Positions 50,658 to 59,527 are shown, counted from the first letter of the stretch. The stretch: 64,000 nt of DNA from Arthrobacter sp. UM1 (GCF_020483305.1 NZ_JACWAB010000004.1:62001-126000); one strand, 5' to 3'. The notes: generated by a model from the sequence alone, not told the origin. Made by a program: numbers and translations.

Positions 50658-50934
50658 CAGAAGTACCGGGTGCACAAGCCTCCGAGCCGAGGAGCGAACC
50701 CGGGTGGGCGGCCCCGAGAGGGAGTCTCTCGGAGGCCTAATATAAATTGCTCGTCTGTACGGTTATCTCCTAAACTGGTGAGGCTCTCATCGAGAGCTTC
50801 CACCTCTCGGGGCCTGAGGAGCCGGACCTTCTCCGGCCCCGTTCGCTGCCCTTCTCGCCCTTCCGGACGCCGCAGGGCTGCTTCCGGGGACGACACAGGA
50901 CTGCGCCGGGCCCCTCGGCCTGAAAGCGCAGCAG

Positions 50935-52785
50935 ATGACCTCTTCATCCCAATCCAGCGCCTCCCAGTCCGGCACTGACCGGCCTCGGCGAGCCCGCCCC
51001 GCACAACACCTTCCCGGACAGCCCGCCCCCGCCCGGCGCATTCCCGCACAGCCCGGTCCCGGACAGCCGGGCCCGGCGCAGCCGCAGGGGTCTGAACCGC
51101 CCCGCCGGGGACAGGGCAGCCCCCGCAGGCCCGCTCCTCAGCAGCAGGGTCCCGCGCGCAGACCCGCCCCCGCCCAGAACAAGCCCACACAGAACAAGCC
51201 CACACAGAGCGAGCCCGCCAAGAAGCCCTCGCCCAAGCGGCCCGCCGCCACTGCGGCGCCGAGGGATGAGAAGGCGAGCGGCCGGGTCGCCGTCGTCGGC
51301 TCCGGATACGGCGGAGCGGTGGCGGCGCTGAGGCTGGCCCAGAAGGGCATCGGCGTGGACCTCATCGAGATGGGGCAGGACTGGGACGCCACGGCGCCGG
51401 CCGGAAGCCGCTTCTGCGCGATGACCTCGCCGGACCGGCGGGCCATGTGGTTCTCGGACGCCACGGACATGCCGTACCGGTACCTGGCCGGGCTGGACCT
51501 CATCAACCGCCGCGTGCCGCGCTACGCGGGCATCCTGGGGATCGAGCGCTTCGCCGGGATGAAGGTGTACCGGGGCGTGGGCCTCGGCGGCGGGTCGCTC
51601 GTCAACGGAGGCATGGCGGTGACGCCGCGGGAGTCGTTCGTCCGGCAGGTCATGCCGCAGATCGACTCGCGGGAGATGTTCTCCACCTACCTGCCGCGCG
51701 CCAACGCCGAGCTGGGGGTGGCGGAACCGGCGCCGGACGTCCTGGCGCACTCCCCCTACTACCAGTTCAGCCGGACCGGCGCGGCGCAGAACAAGAAGGC
51801 CGGGTACCAGACGGTCACCGTGCCGAACGTCTACGACTGGGACTACCTCCGCCTCGAGACCTTCGGCCGTGTGCCGGCCTCGGCCATCGCCAAGGAGGTC
51901 ATCTTCGGCAACAACCACGGCAAGAAGTCGCTCACGTCCACCTACCTGAAGGCGGCGCTCGCCACCGGGCGGGTCAAGGTCAAGGCGCTCACCGAGGTGA
52001 CCCGCATCCGGAAGAAGGGCGAGTCCTACGCGCTCACCCTCAAGACCATCCGCCCGGACGGAGGGGTGGCGTCAATCTCGGACGCGGTCTACCGGAAGGT
52101 GGTGCTGGCGGCGGGGTCGGTCGGAACATCGTCGCTGCTCGTGACGGCCAAGGCCCGCGGGGACCTCCCGGACCTGGACGCGGCCGTGGGCCGGAAGTGG
52201 GGGCCCAACGGGAACACGATGGTCGCGCGGAAGCTGCCGCTGTCCGTCAAGACGGGCCTGCCGCAGTCCTGCATCCCGGCGCAGGGGCTCATGGCCTGGG
52301 ACGACTCCCCGGGCTCGGTCTTCGCGGAGATCGCCCCGTTCCCGATCGGCCTGGAGACGAACACCCTCGGCTACCTCGCCATCACGAACAACCCGAACTT
52401 CGGCGAGTTCACGTACAACCCGAGGACCCAGAAGGTGGACCTCTCCTGGAACCGCCACTCGCACGCGCCGTCCGTCAAGGCCGCCGCGGCGGTCATGGCG
52501 CGGCTCAACGCGGCGAACGGCGGGCACGTCCGGACGGACATGCTGGAGCGCGGGCTCGCGTACTCGGACTACTTCACCTACCACCCGCTCGGCGGCTGCG
52601 TCCTCGGCGAGGCCACCGACCTCAACGGCGAGCTCAAGGGCGCCCCGGGCGTCTTCGTCATGGACGGCTCGCTCGTTCCCGCGAAGGTGGGCGTCAACCC
52701 CTTCGTCTTCATCACCGCCCTGGCCGAGCGCAACATGGACAAGCTCCTCGCCGCCGGCCGCTTCACCGGAGGACTCACCTCATGA
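50935..52785 (+). CDS. Cholesterol-oxidase-like GMC oxidoreductase
   Basis: A 616-aa FAD enzyme. Residues about 115-616 resemble class I cholesterol oxidases: RVAVVGSGYGGAVAALRLAQKGI...LIEMG (FAD), GVGLGGGSLVNGGMAVTP, and active-site His/Asn in YHPLGGCVLG and VGVNPFVFI. The first about 115 residues are a disordered Pro/Gln/Ala-rich extension (PGQPAPARR; QNKPTQNKPTQ) with no signal peptide, unlike the Tat-exported enzymes known for this class. The next gene overlaps by 4 nt and encodes a Tat-secreted protein, which could carry or cooperate with it. Sterol activity is inferred. Confidence 0.85.
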   Translation: MTSSSQSSASQSGTDRPRRARPAQHLPGQPAPARRIPAQPGPGQPGPAQPQGSEPPRRGQGSPRRPAPQQQGPARRPAPAQNKPTQNKPTQSEPAKKPSPKRPAATAAPRDEKASGRVAVVGSGYGGAVAALRLAQKGIGVDLIEMGQDWDATAPAGSRFCAMTSPDRRAMWFSDATDMPYRYLAGLDLINRRVPRYAGILGIERFAGMKVYRGVGLGGGSLVNGGMAVTPRESFVRQVMPQIDSREMFSTYLPRANAELGVAEPAPDVLAHSPYYQFSRTGAAQNKKAGYQTVTVPNVYDWDYLRLETFGRVPASAIAKEVIFGNNHGKKSLTSTYLKAALATGRVKVKALTEVTRIRKKGESYALTLKTIRPDGGVASISDAVYRKVVLAAGSVGTSSLLVTAKARGDLPDLDAAVGRKWGPNGNTMVARKLPLSVKTGLPQSCIPAQGLMAWDDSPGSVFAEIAPFPIGLETNTLGYLAITNNPNFGEFTYNPRTQKVDLSWNRHSHAPSVKAAAAVMARLNAANGGHVRTDMLERGLAYSDYFTYHPLGGCVLGEATDLNGELKGAPGVFVMDGSLVPAKVGVNPFVFITALAERNMDKLLAAGRFTGGLTS

Positions 52786-53504
52786 CGCACTCTTCCTCTC
52801 AGCACTCGCCCTCGCCGCGTTCGAGCGGGCGGCGCGTGCCCTCCCGCCGGAGCGTCCTCGCGGGCGCGGCCCTCGCGGTCCCGGCGCTGGCCGTTCCGGC
52901 CCTGACGCCGGCCTCGGCGGCCCAGGCTCCCGCGGGGCAGGTCCCCGCGGCCCTCTCGTCCGGGGCCTCCCTCCCGGGATCACGACGACGCCGGGGCGCC
53001 GCAGACCTGGCCCTGGCCCTCCTCGATCCGCCGGTCAGCGGCGAGCGGTCCACCCCGGTCCACTGGGGCAGCACCGGCCGCGTGGCCCAGCGGGGCGCGC
53101 TGCCGCCGGGGCTGAAGATCAGCAACGTGGGCTCGGAGGCGGTGAGCACGGCCACCGGGTTCATCGAGGTGCAGATGCAGAACGCGTTCGGCGCGGGGCA
53201 CCACCTGGCGTACCGGCTGCGGATCCGGTCCTCCCACGCGGGGTTCTCCTTGCTGGACACGACGCCGGGGATTCCCGCCACGAACGCCTCGCGGACGTAC
53301 CGGTGGACGCTGTCCCAGCCGCTCAAGCCCGGCGAGAGCACGGTCATCCCGTTCGAGTACTACACGCCCAAGACGTTCACCAACCCGGATTTCGCGGTGC
53401 TCGTCATGGCGCGCGTGGAGGACTCGGCCCGCGGAGACGGCAATGACGTCACCGCCCGCCTGGGCTCTGTCCCGGGGTACTCCTCCACTGTGTTCAGCCC
53501 TTAA
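52782..53504 (+). CDS. Tat-signal secreted protein paired with the GMC oxidase
   Basis: A 240-aa exported protein. The N-terminus contains PSRRSVLAGAALAVPALAVPAL, a clear twin-arginine signal with cleavage near ASAA. The mature part is a beta-rich domain (ALPPGLKISNVGSEAVSTATGFIEVQM; WTLSQPLKPGESTVIPFEYYTPKTF) resembling extracellular immunoglobulin-like or 'DUF11-like' modules, without a named family. ATGA overlap with the oxidase gene indicates coupled translation. Confidence 0.8.
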   Translation: MTHSSSQHSPSPRSSGRRVPSRRSVLAGAALAVPALAVPALTPASAAQAPAGQVPAALSSGASLPGSRRRRGAADLALALLDPPVSGERSTPVHWGSTGRVAQRGALPPGLKISNVGSEAVSTATGFIEVQMQNAFGAGHHLAYRLRIRSSHAGFSLLDTTPGIPATNASRTYRWTLSQPLKPGESTVIPFEYYTPKTFTNPDFAVLVMARVEDSARGDGNDVTARLGSVPGYSSTVFSP

Positions 53505-53514
53505 CTGAGGGCTC

Positions 53515-53581
53515 CTGCACACGTCCGAGGCGTGGACACGGGGTCCTTCCCGAGTTGCGCGCCTCGGACGTGAGCGTGCAG
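53515..53581. repeat. Long hairpin between the oxidase operon and the SAM riboswitch
   Basis: 18 paired positions (CTGCAC and ACGTCCGAGGCG with complements) with a 4-nt bulge on the right and a 27-nt apical region. It follows the stop by 10 nt and ends just before the riboswitch, so it probably isolates the two transcripts. Confidence 0.75.
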
Positions 53582-53593
53582 AGTGAATATCAC

Positions 53594-53682
53594 CAACCCA
53601 TCCAGAGCGGCCGAGAGACTTGGCTCGAAGACGCCGCAGCAACCCTGACCCGCAGGGTGCTTCCGCCAAGACCGATGGAGTG
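53594..53682 (+). promoter_or_regulatory. SAM riboswitch (S-box, SAM-I type)
   Basis: Core motifs are in order: AGAGCGGCCGAGAGACTTGGC, GAAGACGCC, GCAGCAACC and a GGGTGC/GCAGGG arm, closed by P1 CCATC (53598-53602) with GATGG (53674-53678). The GGAG ribosome site of the next gene (53677-53680) overlaps the 3' strand of P1, so SAM binding should hide it and block translation. No terminator hairpin with T-tract follows. Confidence 0.88.
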
Positions 53683-53689
53683 ATTCTCT

Positions 53690-55879
53690 GTGGTCGAATC
53701 TTCGGCAATTCCGCACACCCTCAGCACGGCCCGCGGCCAGGCAGACCAGCGCCTGCCGCGCGGCCCCCTCACGGCCCCGGCTCCGTCCCACCCCACGCTG
53801 GAGGACCGCTTCCTCGCCCACCCGGAGACCGAGGCCGAGCGCCTCGCCTACTGGGAAGCCGCGGCGGAGCGCCTCGAGTGGGAGCGCCGCTGGGATACGG
53901 TCCACACGGCCGAGCAGGACGGGGACGGCGTCCCCCGCTTCACCTGGTTCTCCGGAGGCCGGCTCAACGTGGCCCGCAACTGCGTGGACCGGCACGTCGA
54001 GGCCGGCCGCGGCGCCCAGGCCGCCTTCCAGTTCGAGGGCGAGCCCGGGGACCAGAGGACCGTCACGTTCGCCGAGCTGCAGCGCCGCGTGGCCCAGGCG
54101 GCCCACGCGCTGGAGAGCCTCGGCGTCGGCCCAGGAGACCGCGTGGTGGTCCACCTGCCGGTGCTGCTCGAGACCGTGGTCGCGGCCCTCGCCTGCACCC
54201 GGATCGGGGCCGTGCACGCGCTCGTCTTCGGCGGCTTCAGCGCGGCGGCGCTGCGCTTCCGGATCGAGGACACGGGCGCCAAGGTCCTCATCACGAGCGA
54301 CGGCCAGAACCGCCGAGGCCGCGCGGTGGCCGTCAAGCCCCTCGCAGACGAGGCCCTCGCGGGCGAGAACGCGGTGGAGCACGTCGTCGTCGTGCGCCGG
54401 ACCGGCCAGGACGTGCCGATGCGAGAAGGCCGGGACCTCTGGTGGGACCGCCTGCTCGAGGGGCAGCCCGAGACGCACGAGGCCCGCGCGTTCGAGGCCG
54501 AGCACCCGCTCTTCATCATGTACACGTCCGGCACCACGGGACGGCCCAAGGGGCTGGTGCACACGAGCGGCGGATACCTGGCGCAGTCGAGCCTGACGTT
54601 CGAGCAGCTGTTCGCGCACGAGGGCCGCCGCCTGCACTGGTGCACCGCGGACCTCGCCTGGGTCACGGCGCACACGTACGCGATCTACGGGCCGCTCTCG
54701 AACGGCGTCACGCAGGTGCTCTACGAGGGCACGCCGGACACTCCGCACGCCGGGCGGCACCTGGAGATCATCGAGCGGTACGGCGTGACCAGCTACTACA
54801 CGGCGCCCACGCTCATCCGCACCCTGCGCGCCGCGTTCCCCGGCGGGGTGCCCGAGCACTACAACCGCCGCAGCCTGCGGGTCCTCGGCAGCGTGGGCGA
54901 GGCGATCGACCCGGACACCCACGCCTGGTTCGCCGAGTCCCTCGGCCCGCTGCCCCACGTGGACACGTGGTGGCAGTCCGAGACCGGCGCCACGGTCTGC
55001 TCCCCGCTCCCCCACGAGTTCGACGCCCCTCCCGTCGAGGTCTCCGCCTTCGGCGGCACCGTCCTCGCCCCGCCCGTGCCCGGCGGCTCCGTCCGCGGCG
55101 CGCTCCCGGGGTCCCGCGCGCTCGTGGTGGACGACGACGGCGAGCCCCTCACCTCGCCCGGCAGCGGCCACCTGGTCCTGGGCGCGATCCCGCCGGGCAT
55201 CGCCCGCACGGTCTGGGGCGACCCGGCGCGGTACCGGGACTCGTATTTCAGCCGCTTCCGCTCGCACGGGTGGTTCGCCTCGGGGGACGCCGCCCGCCTC
55301 GACGAGGAGGGGCGCCTCTGGGTGACCGGCCGCAGCGACGACGTCCTCAACGTCTCGGGGCACCGGCTTTCGAGCATCGAGATCGAGTCGGCCGCGCTCA
55401 CCCTGCCGGAGGTGTCCGAGGCGGGCGCGTGCCCGGTGCCGGACGAGCTGACCGGCGAGGCCGTGGCCGTGTTCGCGGTGGTCCCGGACGGCTGGGACCG
55501 GGCCGGCTTCGAGGCGGACGCCGAAGACCGGCTCCGCGAGCGCGTCCGGGCCGCCGTGGCCCGGCAGATCGGGCCCGTGGCCAAGCCGAAGCACGTCATC
55601 GCAGTGCCGGAAGTGCCCAAGACGCGCTCCGGCAAGATCATGCGCCGTCTGCTCACGCAGCTCTGGACGGGCGAGGAGCTCGGGGACACGTCGAGCCTCG
55701 CCAACGAGTCGGCGGTCGAGGCCGTCCGGGCGGTACTGGCGCACCGAGCCGCCCGGACGGCGGAGCGAGCGGCAGAGAACACGGCGGAGCACGCGGCGGA
55801 CCGCGCCTCCGAGCAGGCCTCCGCCCGCGCCTCAGAACGCGCCTCGGACCGCGTTCCCGTCGGTGCTCACTCCGGCTGA
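53690..55879 (+). CDS. AMP-forming acetyl-CoA-synthetase-like acyl-CoA ligase
   Basis: A 729-aa ligase that should activate a small carboxylate with ATP and CoA. ACS-family motifs: MYTSGTTGRPKGLVHTSGGYL (P-loop), WCTADLAWVTAHTYAIYGPL, TWWQSETGA, GDAARLDEEG, GRSDDVLNVSGHRLSSIEIE and the acetylation-site motif PKTRSGKIMRRLL. The last about 45 residues are an unusual Ala/Arg/Ser/Glu helical tail (RASEQASARASERASDR). GTG start fixed by the GGAG site. Under SAM-riboswitch control with sulfur genes, so a sulfur-linked acyl substrate is possible; acetate is the family default. Confidence 0.85.
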   Translation: MVESSAIPHTLSTARGQADQRLPRGPLTAPAPSHPTLEDRFLAHPETEAERLAYWEAAAERLEWERRWDTVHTAEQDGDGVPRFTWFSGGRLNVARNCVDRHVEAGRGAQAAFQFEGEPGDQRTVTFAELQRRVAQAAHALESLGVGPGDRVVVHLPVLLETVVAALACTRIGAVHALVFGGFSAAALRFRIEDTGAKVLITSDGQNRRGRAVAVKPLADEALAGENAVEHVVVVRRTGQDVPMREGRDLWWDRLLEGQPETHEARAFEAEHPLFIMYTSGTTGRPKGLVHTSGGYLAQSSLTFEQLFAHEGRRLHWCTADLAWVTAHTYAIYGPLSNGVTQVLYEGTPDTPHAGRHLEIIERYGVTSYYTAPTLIRTLRAAFPGGVPEHYNRRSLRVLGSVGEAIDPDTHAWFAESLGPLPHVDTWWQSETGATVCSPLPHEFDAPPVEVSAFGGTVLAPPVPGGSVRGALPGSRALVVDDDGEPLTSPGSGHLVLGAIPPGIARTVWGDPARYRDSYFSRFRSHGWFASGDAARLDEEGRLWVTGRSDDVLNVSGHRLSSIEIESAALTLPEVSEAGACPVPDELTGEAVAVFAVVPDGWDRAGFEADAEDRLRERVRAAVARQIGPVAKPKHVIAVPEVPKTRSGKIMRRLLTQLWTGEELGDTSSLANESAVEAVRAVLAHRAARTAERAAENTAEHAADRASEQASARASERASDRVPVGAHSG

Positions 55880-56039
55880 CGCGCCCTGCGGTCAGCCAAC
55901 GCCGGCCGCGGACAGGCGAGGTCGGCCGCGCGCCGTCGTCGTCGTTCTCTGACCCCGCGCGCCCTTTTCACCCTTCACACCCCCTTTCCCGCACCCGATT
56001 CCACCCTTTCCACACCAGGATCCACACCAGGAGGAAGCC

Positions 56040-57335
56040 ATGAGCACCACCGCATCCGCCACCACCCCCGCAGCCGGGACCGCACCGGCGGCCCGCAGCT
56101 CGGCCCCGGGCGTCACCGCCCCGGTCGAGTCGCTCGAGACGCCGCTCAAGTTCGCGTACTGGGTGCCGAACGTCTCGGGAGGGCTGGTCGTCTCGACGGT
56201 CGAGCAGCGCACCGACTGGGAGTTCGAGTACAACAAGCGGCTCGCCCGGATCGCCGAGAACTCGGGCTTCGAGTACGCCCTGACGCAGACCCGCTACGCC
56301 GCGAGCTACGGCGCGGACCGGCAGCACGAGCCCACGGCGTTCAGCCTCGCGCTCCTCGGCGCCACCGAGCGGCTCAACATCATCTCCGCGATCCACCCGG
56401 GCATGTGGCACCCGGGCGTGCTCGCCAAGTGGCTTATCACCGCGGACCACCTCTCGGGCGGCCGGGCGGCGGTCAACATCGTCTCGGGCTGGCTCAAGGA
56501 CGAGTTCGTGAACTTCGGGCTCGAGTGGCTGGAGCACGACGAGCGCTACGTCCGCACCGAGGAGTTCATCCGGGCGCTGCGCGGGCTTCTCACCGAGGAG
56601 GGCTACTCGCAGGAGGGCGACTACTACTCCATCAAGGACTTCACCCTGAGCCCCAAGCCGCTCGCGGTCCCGGGGCGCCCGCACCCCGAGATCTTCTTCG
56701 GCGGGAACTCGACGGCGGCGCAGGCCGCGGCCGGCCGCACGGCGGACTGGTACTTCTCCAACGGCCGCTCACTCGAGGGGTACCAGGAGAACGTCCGCGG
56801 GGTCTTCGCCGCCGCCCAGGAGGCCGGACGCTCGCCGAAGTTCGGGCTCAACGGGTTCGCGATCGTCCGCGACTCCCAGAAGGAGGCCGAGGAGCAGCTG
56901 CGCGAGATCATCGCCCACGCGCACCGGCCCGCCGTCGAGGGCTTCCAGCAGGCCGTCAAGGAGGCCGGGCAGTCCGCGCGGGACGGCAAGGGCATGTGGG
57001 CGGACTCGAGCTTCGAGGACCTCGTCCAGTACAACGACGGGTTCAAGACGAAGCTCATCGGCACACCGGAGCAGGTGGCGGAGCGGATCGTCGAGTACAA
57101 GAAGATCGGCGTGAACCTCTTCCTCACGGGCTACCTGCACTTCCAGGAGGAGGTGGCCGCGTTCGGCCGGGACGTCCTGCCGATCGTCCGCGAGCTCGAG
57201 GCGGACCTCGCCCGCCGGCACGGGACCGAGCTGAACACCTCCCTCATCCCGGACGTCCCGGGTGTGAGCGCGGCTGAGGCGTCGTCGTCGGCCGCAGAGT
57301 CCCTCAAGCACAAGACCGAGAAGGAGGCGGCATGA
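56040..57335 (+). CDS. sfnG: Dimethylsulfone monooxygenase, SfnG-like
   Basis: A 431-aa FMNH2-dependent luciferase-like oxygenase that converts dimethylsulfone to methanesulfinate and formaldehyde. The family start KFAYWVPNVSGGLVVSTVEQRTDW is present, with the flavin-binding ISAIHPGMWHPGVLAKWLITADHLSGGRAAVNIVSGW and PEIFFGGNSTAAQ. It needs a separate flavin reductase, not found here. An AGGAGGAAG site precedes the ATG. Its place before metY indicates use of organosulfur when sulfur is scarce. Confidence 0.92.
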   Translation: MSTTASATTPAAGTAPAARSSAPGVTAPVESLETPLKFAYWVPNVSGGLVVSTVEQRTDWEFEYNKRLARIAENSGFEYALTQTRYAASYGADRQHEPTAFSLALLGATERLNIISAIHPGMWHPGVLAKWLITADHLSGGRAAVNIVSGWLKDEFVNFGLEWLEHDERYVRTEEFIRALRGLLTEEGYSQEGDYYSIKDFTLSPKPLAVPGRPHPEIFFGGNSTAAQAAAGRTADWYFSNGRSLEGYQENVRGVFAAAQEAGRSPKFGLNGFAIVRDSQKEAEEQLREIIAHAHRPAVEGFQQAVKEAGQSARDGKGMWADSSFEDLVQYNDGFKTKLIGTPEQVAERIVEYKKIGVNLFLTGYLHFQEEVAAFGRDVLPIVRELEADLARRHGTELNTSLIPDVPGVSAAEASSSAAESLKHKTEKEAA

Positions 57336-58678
57336 CCGAGGAGCGCACGTTCGGGCTCCGCACCCGCGCCCTGCACGCCGGCGGCACGCCCGACGCCGAG
57401 CACGGCTCCCGCGCGGTGCCCATCCACCAGACCACGTCCTACGTCTTCCGGGACACGGCGGAGGCGGCGAACCTCTTCGCCCTGCAGACGTACGGCAACA
57501 TCTACTCCCGGCTCGGCAACCCGACGGTCGCGGCGTTCGAGGAGCGCATCGCGGCCCTCGAGGGCGGGATCGGCGCGGTGGCGACGGCGTCCGGCATGTC
57601 CGCGATCTTCGTGACCCTCGCGGCGCTGGCCCAGACGGGAGACCACATCGTCTCCTCCGCGAAGCTGTACGGCGGGACGGTGACGCAGCTGGACGTCTCG
57701 CTGCGGCGGTTCGGCATCGAGACGACGTTCGTGGACAGCGACGACGCCGCCGACTTCGAGCAGCACATCCGCCCGGAGACCAAGGCGATCTTCACCGAGA
57801 CCGTGGCCAACCCGTCCGGCAGCGTGGCGGACATCCGGGGCCTCGCAGCGCTGGCGGACAAGCACGGCATCCCGCTCATCGTGGACTCCACGCTGACCAC
57901 GCCGTGCCTCATCCGGCCGCTGGAGCTCGGGGCGGCGATCGTCATCCACTCCGCCACGAAGTTCCTGGGCGGCCACGGGACCACGCTCGGCGGCGTGGTG
58001 GTGGAGTCCGGCCGGTTCGACTGGGGCAACGGGAAGTTTCCCGGCCTCACCGAGCCGGTGCCGAGCTACGGCGGCATCCGGTGGTGGGGCAACTTCGGCG
58101 AGTACGGGTTCCTCACCAAGCTGCGGTGCGAGCAGCTGCGCGACTTCGGGCCGTCCCTCGCCGCACAGTCCGCGTTCCAGCTCCTGCAGGGCGTGGAGAC
58201 GCTGCCCCTGCGGATCGAGGAGCACGTGCGGAACGCCCGGCGCGTGGCCGAGTGGCTCCGGGCCGACCCCCGCGTGGAGGAGGTGGCCTACGCCGGCTTC
58301 GAGGACCACCCGCAGGCCGAGCGCGTGCGGGACCTGCTGCCGGACGGCGTGGGCTCCGTGTTCAGCTTCCGCCTGCGCGGGGGCCGCGAGGCGGGGGCGG
58401 CGTTCATCGACGCGCTGCAGCTCGTCAGCCACCTCGCCAACGTGGGCGACGCCAAGACGCTCGCCATCCACCCCGCCTCGACCACGCACCAGCAGCTCAG
58501 CCCCGAGCAGCTCGCCGCGGCGGGCGTGCCGGAGGACCTGGTGCGGCTGTCGATCGGGCTCGAGGACGTGGACGACATCCTCTGGGACCTGGACCAGGCC
58601 CTCACCGCGGCGGAGGGCACGACGGCGGCCGGCGTCGTCGCCTCCCCGGAGCAGCCCGAGGCCGGGGGCCGGGCATGA
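57332..58678 (+). CDS. metY: O-acetylhomoserine sulfhydrylase
   Basis: A 448-aa PLP enzyme making homocysteine from O-acetylhomoserine and sulfide for methionine synthesis. TRALHAGGTPDAEHGSRAVPIHQTTSYVF is the family start; the PLP lysine is in HSATKFLGGHGTTLGG; YGGIRWWGNFGEYGF and SHLANVGDAKTLAIHPASTTHQQL are typical of the MetY group. It overlaps sfnG by 4 nt (ATGA). Confidence 0.95.
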   Translation: MTEERTFGLRTRALHAGGTPDAEHGSRAVPIHQTTSYVFRDTAEAANLFALQTYGNIYSRLGNPTVAAFEERIAALEGGIGAVATASGMSAIFVTLAALAQTGDHIVSSAKLYGGTVTQLDVSLRRFGIETTFVDSDDAADFEQHIRPETKAIFTETVANPSGSVADIRGLAALADKHGIPLIVDSTLTTPCLIRPLELGAAIVIHSATKFLGGHGTTLGGVVVESGRFDWGNGKFPGLTEPVPSYGGIRWWGNFGEYGFLTKLRCEQLRDFGPSLAAQSAFQLLQGVETLPLRIEEHVRNARRVAEWLRADPRVEEVAYAGFEDHPQAERVRDLLPDGVGSVFSFRLRGGREAGAAFIDALQLVSHLANVGDAKTLAIHPASTTHQQLSPEQLAAAGVPEDLVRLSIGLEDVDDILWDLDQALTAAEGTTAAGVVASPEQPEAGGRA

Positions 58679-59271
58679 GCGGGGCGGTGGAGGCCGGACG
58701 GGCCTGGCAGGGGCCGAGCGCGCCGGAGCGGCTCGGGATCCTGCGGGCGGCGCGGTCTATTGCGATCGTGGGCGCGAGCGGCAACCCGGCCCGGGCGAGC
58801 TACTTCGTGGCGACGTACCTGCAGGGTTCGGCCCCGTACCGCCTGTACTTCGTCAACCCGAGGGCGGACGAGATCCTGGGCCAGAAGGCCTACGCCTCGC
58901 TCGCCGACCTGCCGGAGGTCCCGGACATCGTGGACGTCTTCCGCAAGGACGCCGACCTGCCGGGCGTGCTGGACGAGGTGCTCGCGCTCGGAGAGGCGGG
59001 TAGTTCGGGGACCGGTGTCTCTGAAGCGAGCGGGTCTGTGCCGGGAAGGTCTGTGCCTGGCAGCAGCTCCCCTGACTCGCTTCGCCGGCCCGTCCTGTGG
59101 CTGCAGCTCGGATCCTGGAACGAGGACGTGGCCCGCCGCGCCGAGGCCGCCGGCCTGCGGGTGGTCATGGACCGGTGCGTGAAGATCGAGCACGCCCGCT
59201 TCCACGGCGGCCTGCGGCTCAACGGGTTCAACACGGGCGTGCTCTCGAGCCGGAGGCAGGTGTTGGCCTAG
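58675..59271 (+). CDS. CoA-binding (YccU-like) protein
   Basis: A 198-aa cytoplasmic protein with a CoA-binding Rossmann fold: SIAIVGASGNPARASYFVATYLQG, PDIVDVFRK and LWLQLGSWNEDVARRAEAAGLRVVMDRCVKIEHAR. A Ser/Gly insertion of about 30 residues (EAGSSGTGVSEASGSVPG...) splits the domain before the last strand. It overlaps metY by 4 nt; such proteins are often next to metY or metX in Actinobacteria, so a role in homocysteine synthesis or its control is likely but undefined. Confidence 0.88.
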   Translation: MSGAVEAGRAWQGPSAPERLGILRAARSIAIVGASGNPARASYFVATYLQGSAPYRLYFVNPRADEILGQKAYASLADLPEVPDIVDVFRKDADLPGVLDEVLALGEAGSSGTGVSEASGSVPGRSVPGSSSPDSLRRPVLWLQLGSWNEDVARRAEAAGLRVVMDRCVKIEHARFHGGLRLNGFNTGVLSSRRQVLA

Positions 59272-59351
59272 AGCGGGCCAGACAAGTGCAGACCGCGCCT
59301 CCCCCAAGGCGGCCCGGGCGTGGGCCGAGAGTACTGTGCCCAGTCCAGCGC

Positions 59352-59410
59352 CTTGTGCACCCGGATCGTTCGGATTCAGCCCTGAAAACCGAACGAATCG
59401 GGTGCACAAG
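59352..59410. repeat. Long intergenic inverted repeat, family A copy 3
   Basis: 22-bp arms CTTGTGCACCCGGATCGTTCGG (59352-59373) and near-complement (59389-59410) with one G:U-type and one A/A mismatch and a 15-nt spacer. It follows the CoA-binding gene by 80 nt; no family B partner is present here. Confidence 0.9.
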
Positions 59411-59491
59411 CGTGGCGGGGCGGGCGGGACCGGGCGGGAAGGGTCGGGGGAGGCAGGGCCTGAACGAGCGCCTCCCAACCGCACCCCTTAT

Positions 59492-59506
59492 TGCGAATGA
59501 CTCTCA
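59492..59506 (+). promoter_or_regulatory. Putative Zur box before aztD-like gene
   Basis: TGCGAATGACTCTCA matches the actinobacterial Zur 15-mer TGAAAATGATTTTCA at 11 positions, 21 bp before the start codon. A second, weaker DtxR-like motif overlaps at 59510-59528. The zinc assignment is favoured by the gene it precedes. Confidence 0.5.
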
Positions 59507-59527
59507 GTCTTAAGGTAAGGTTTCCTC

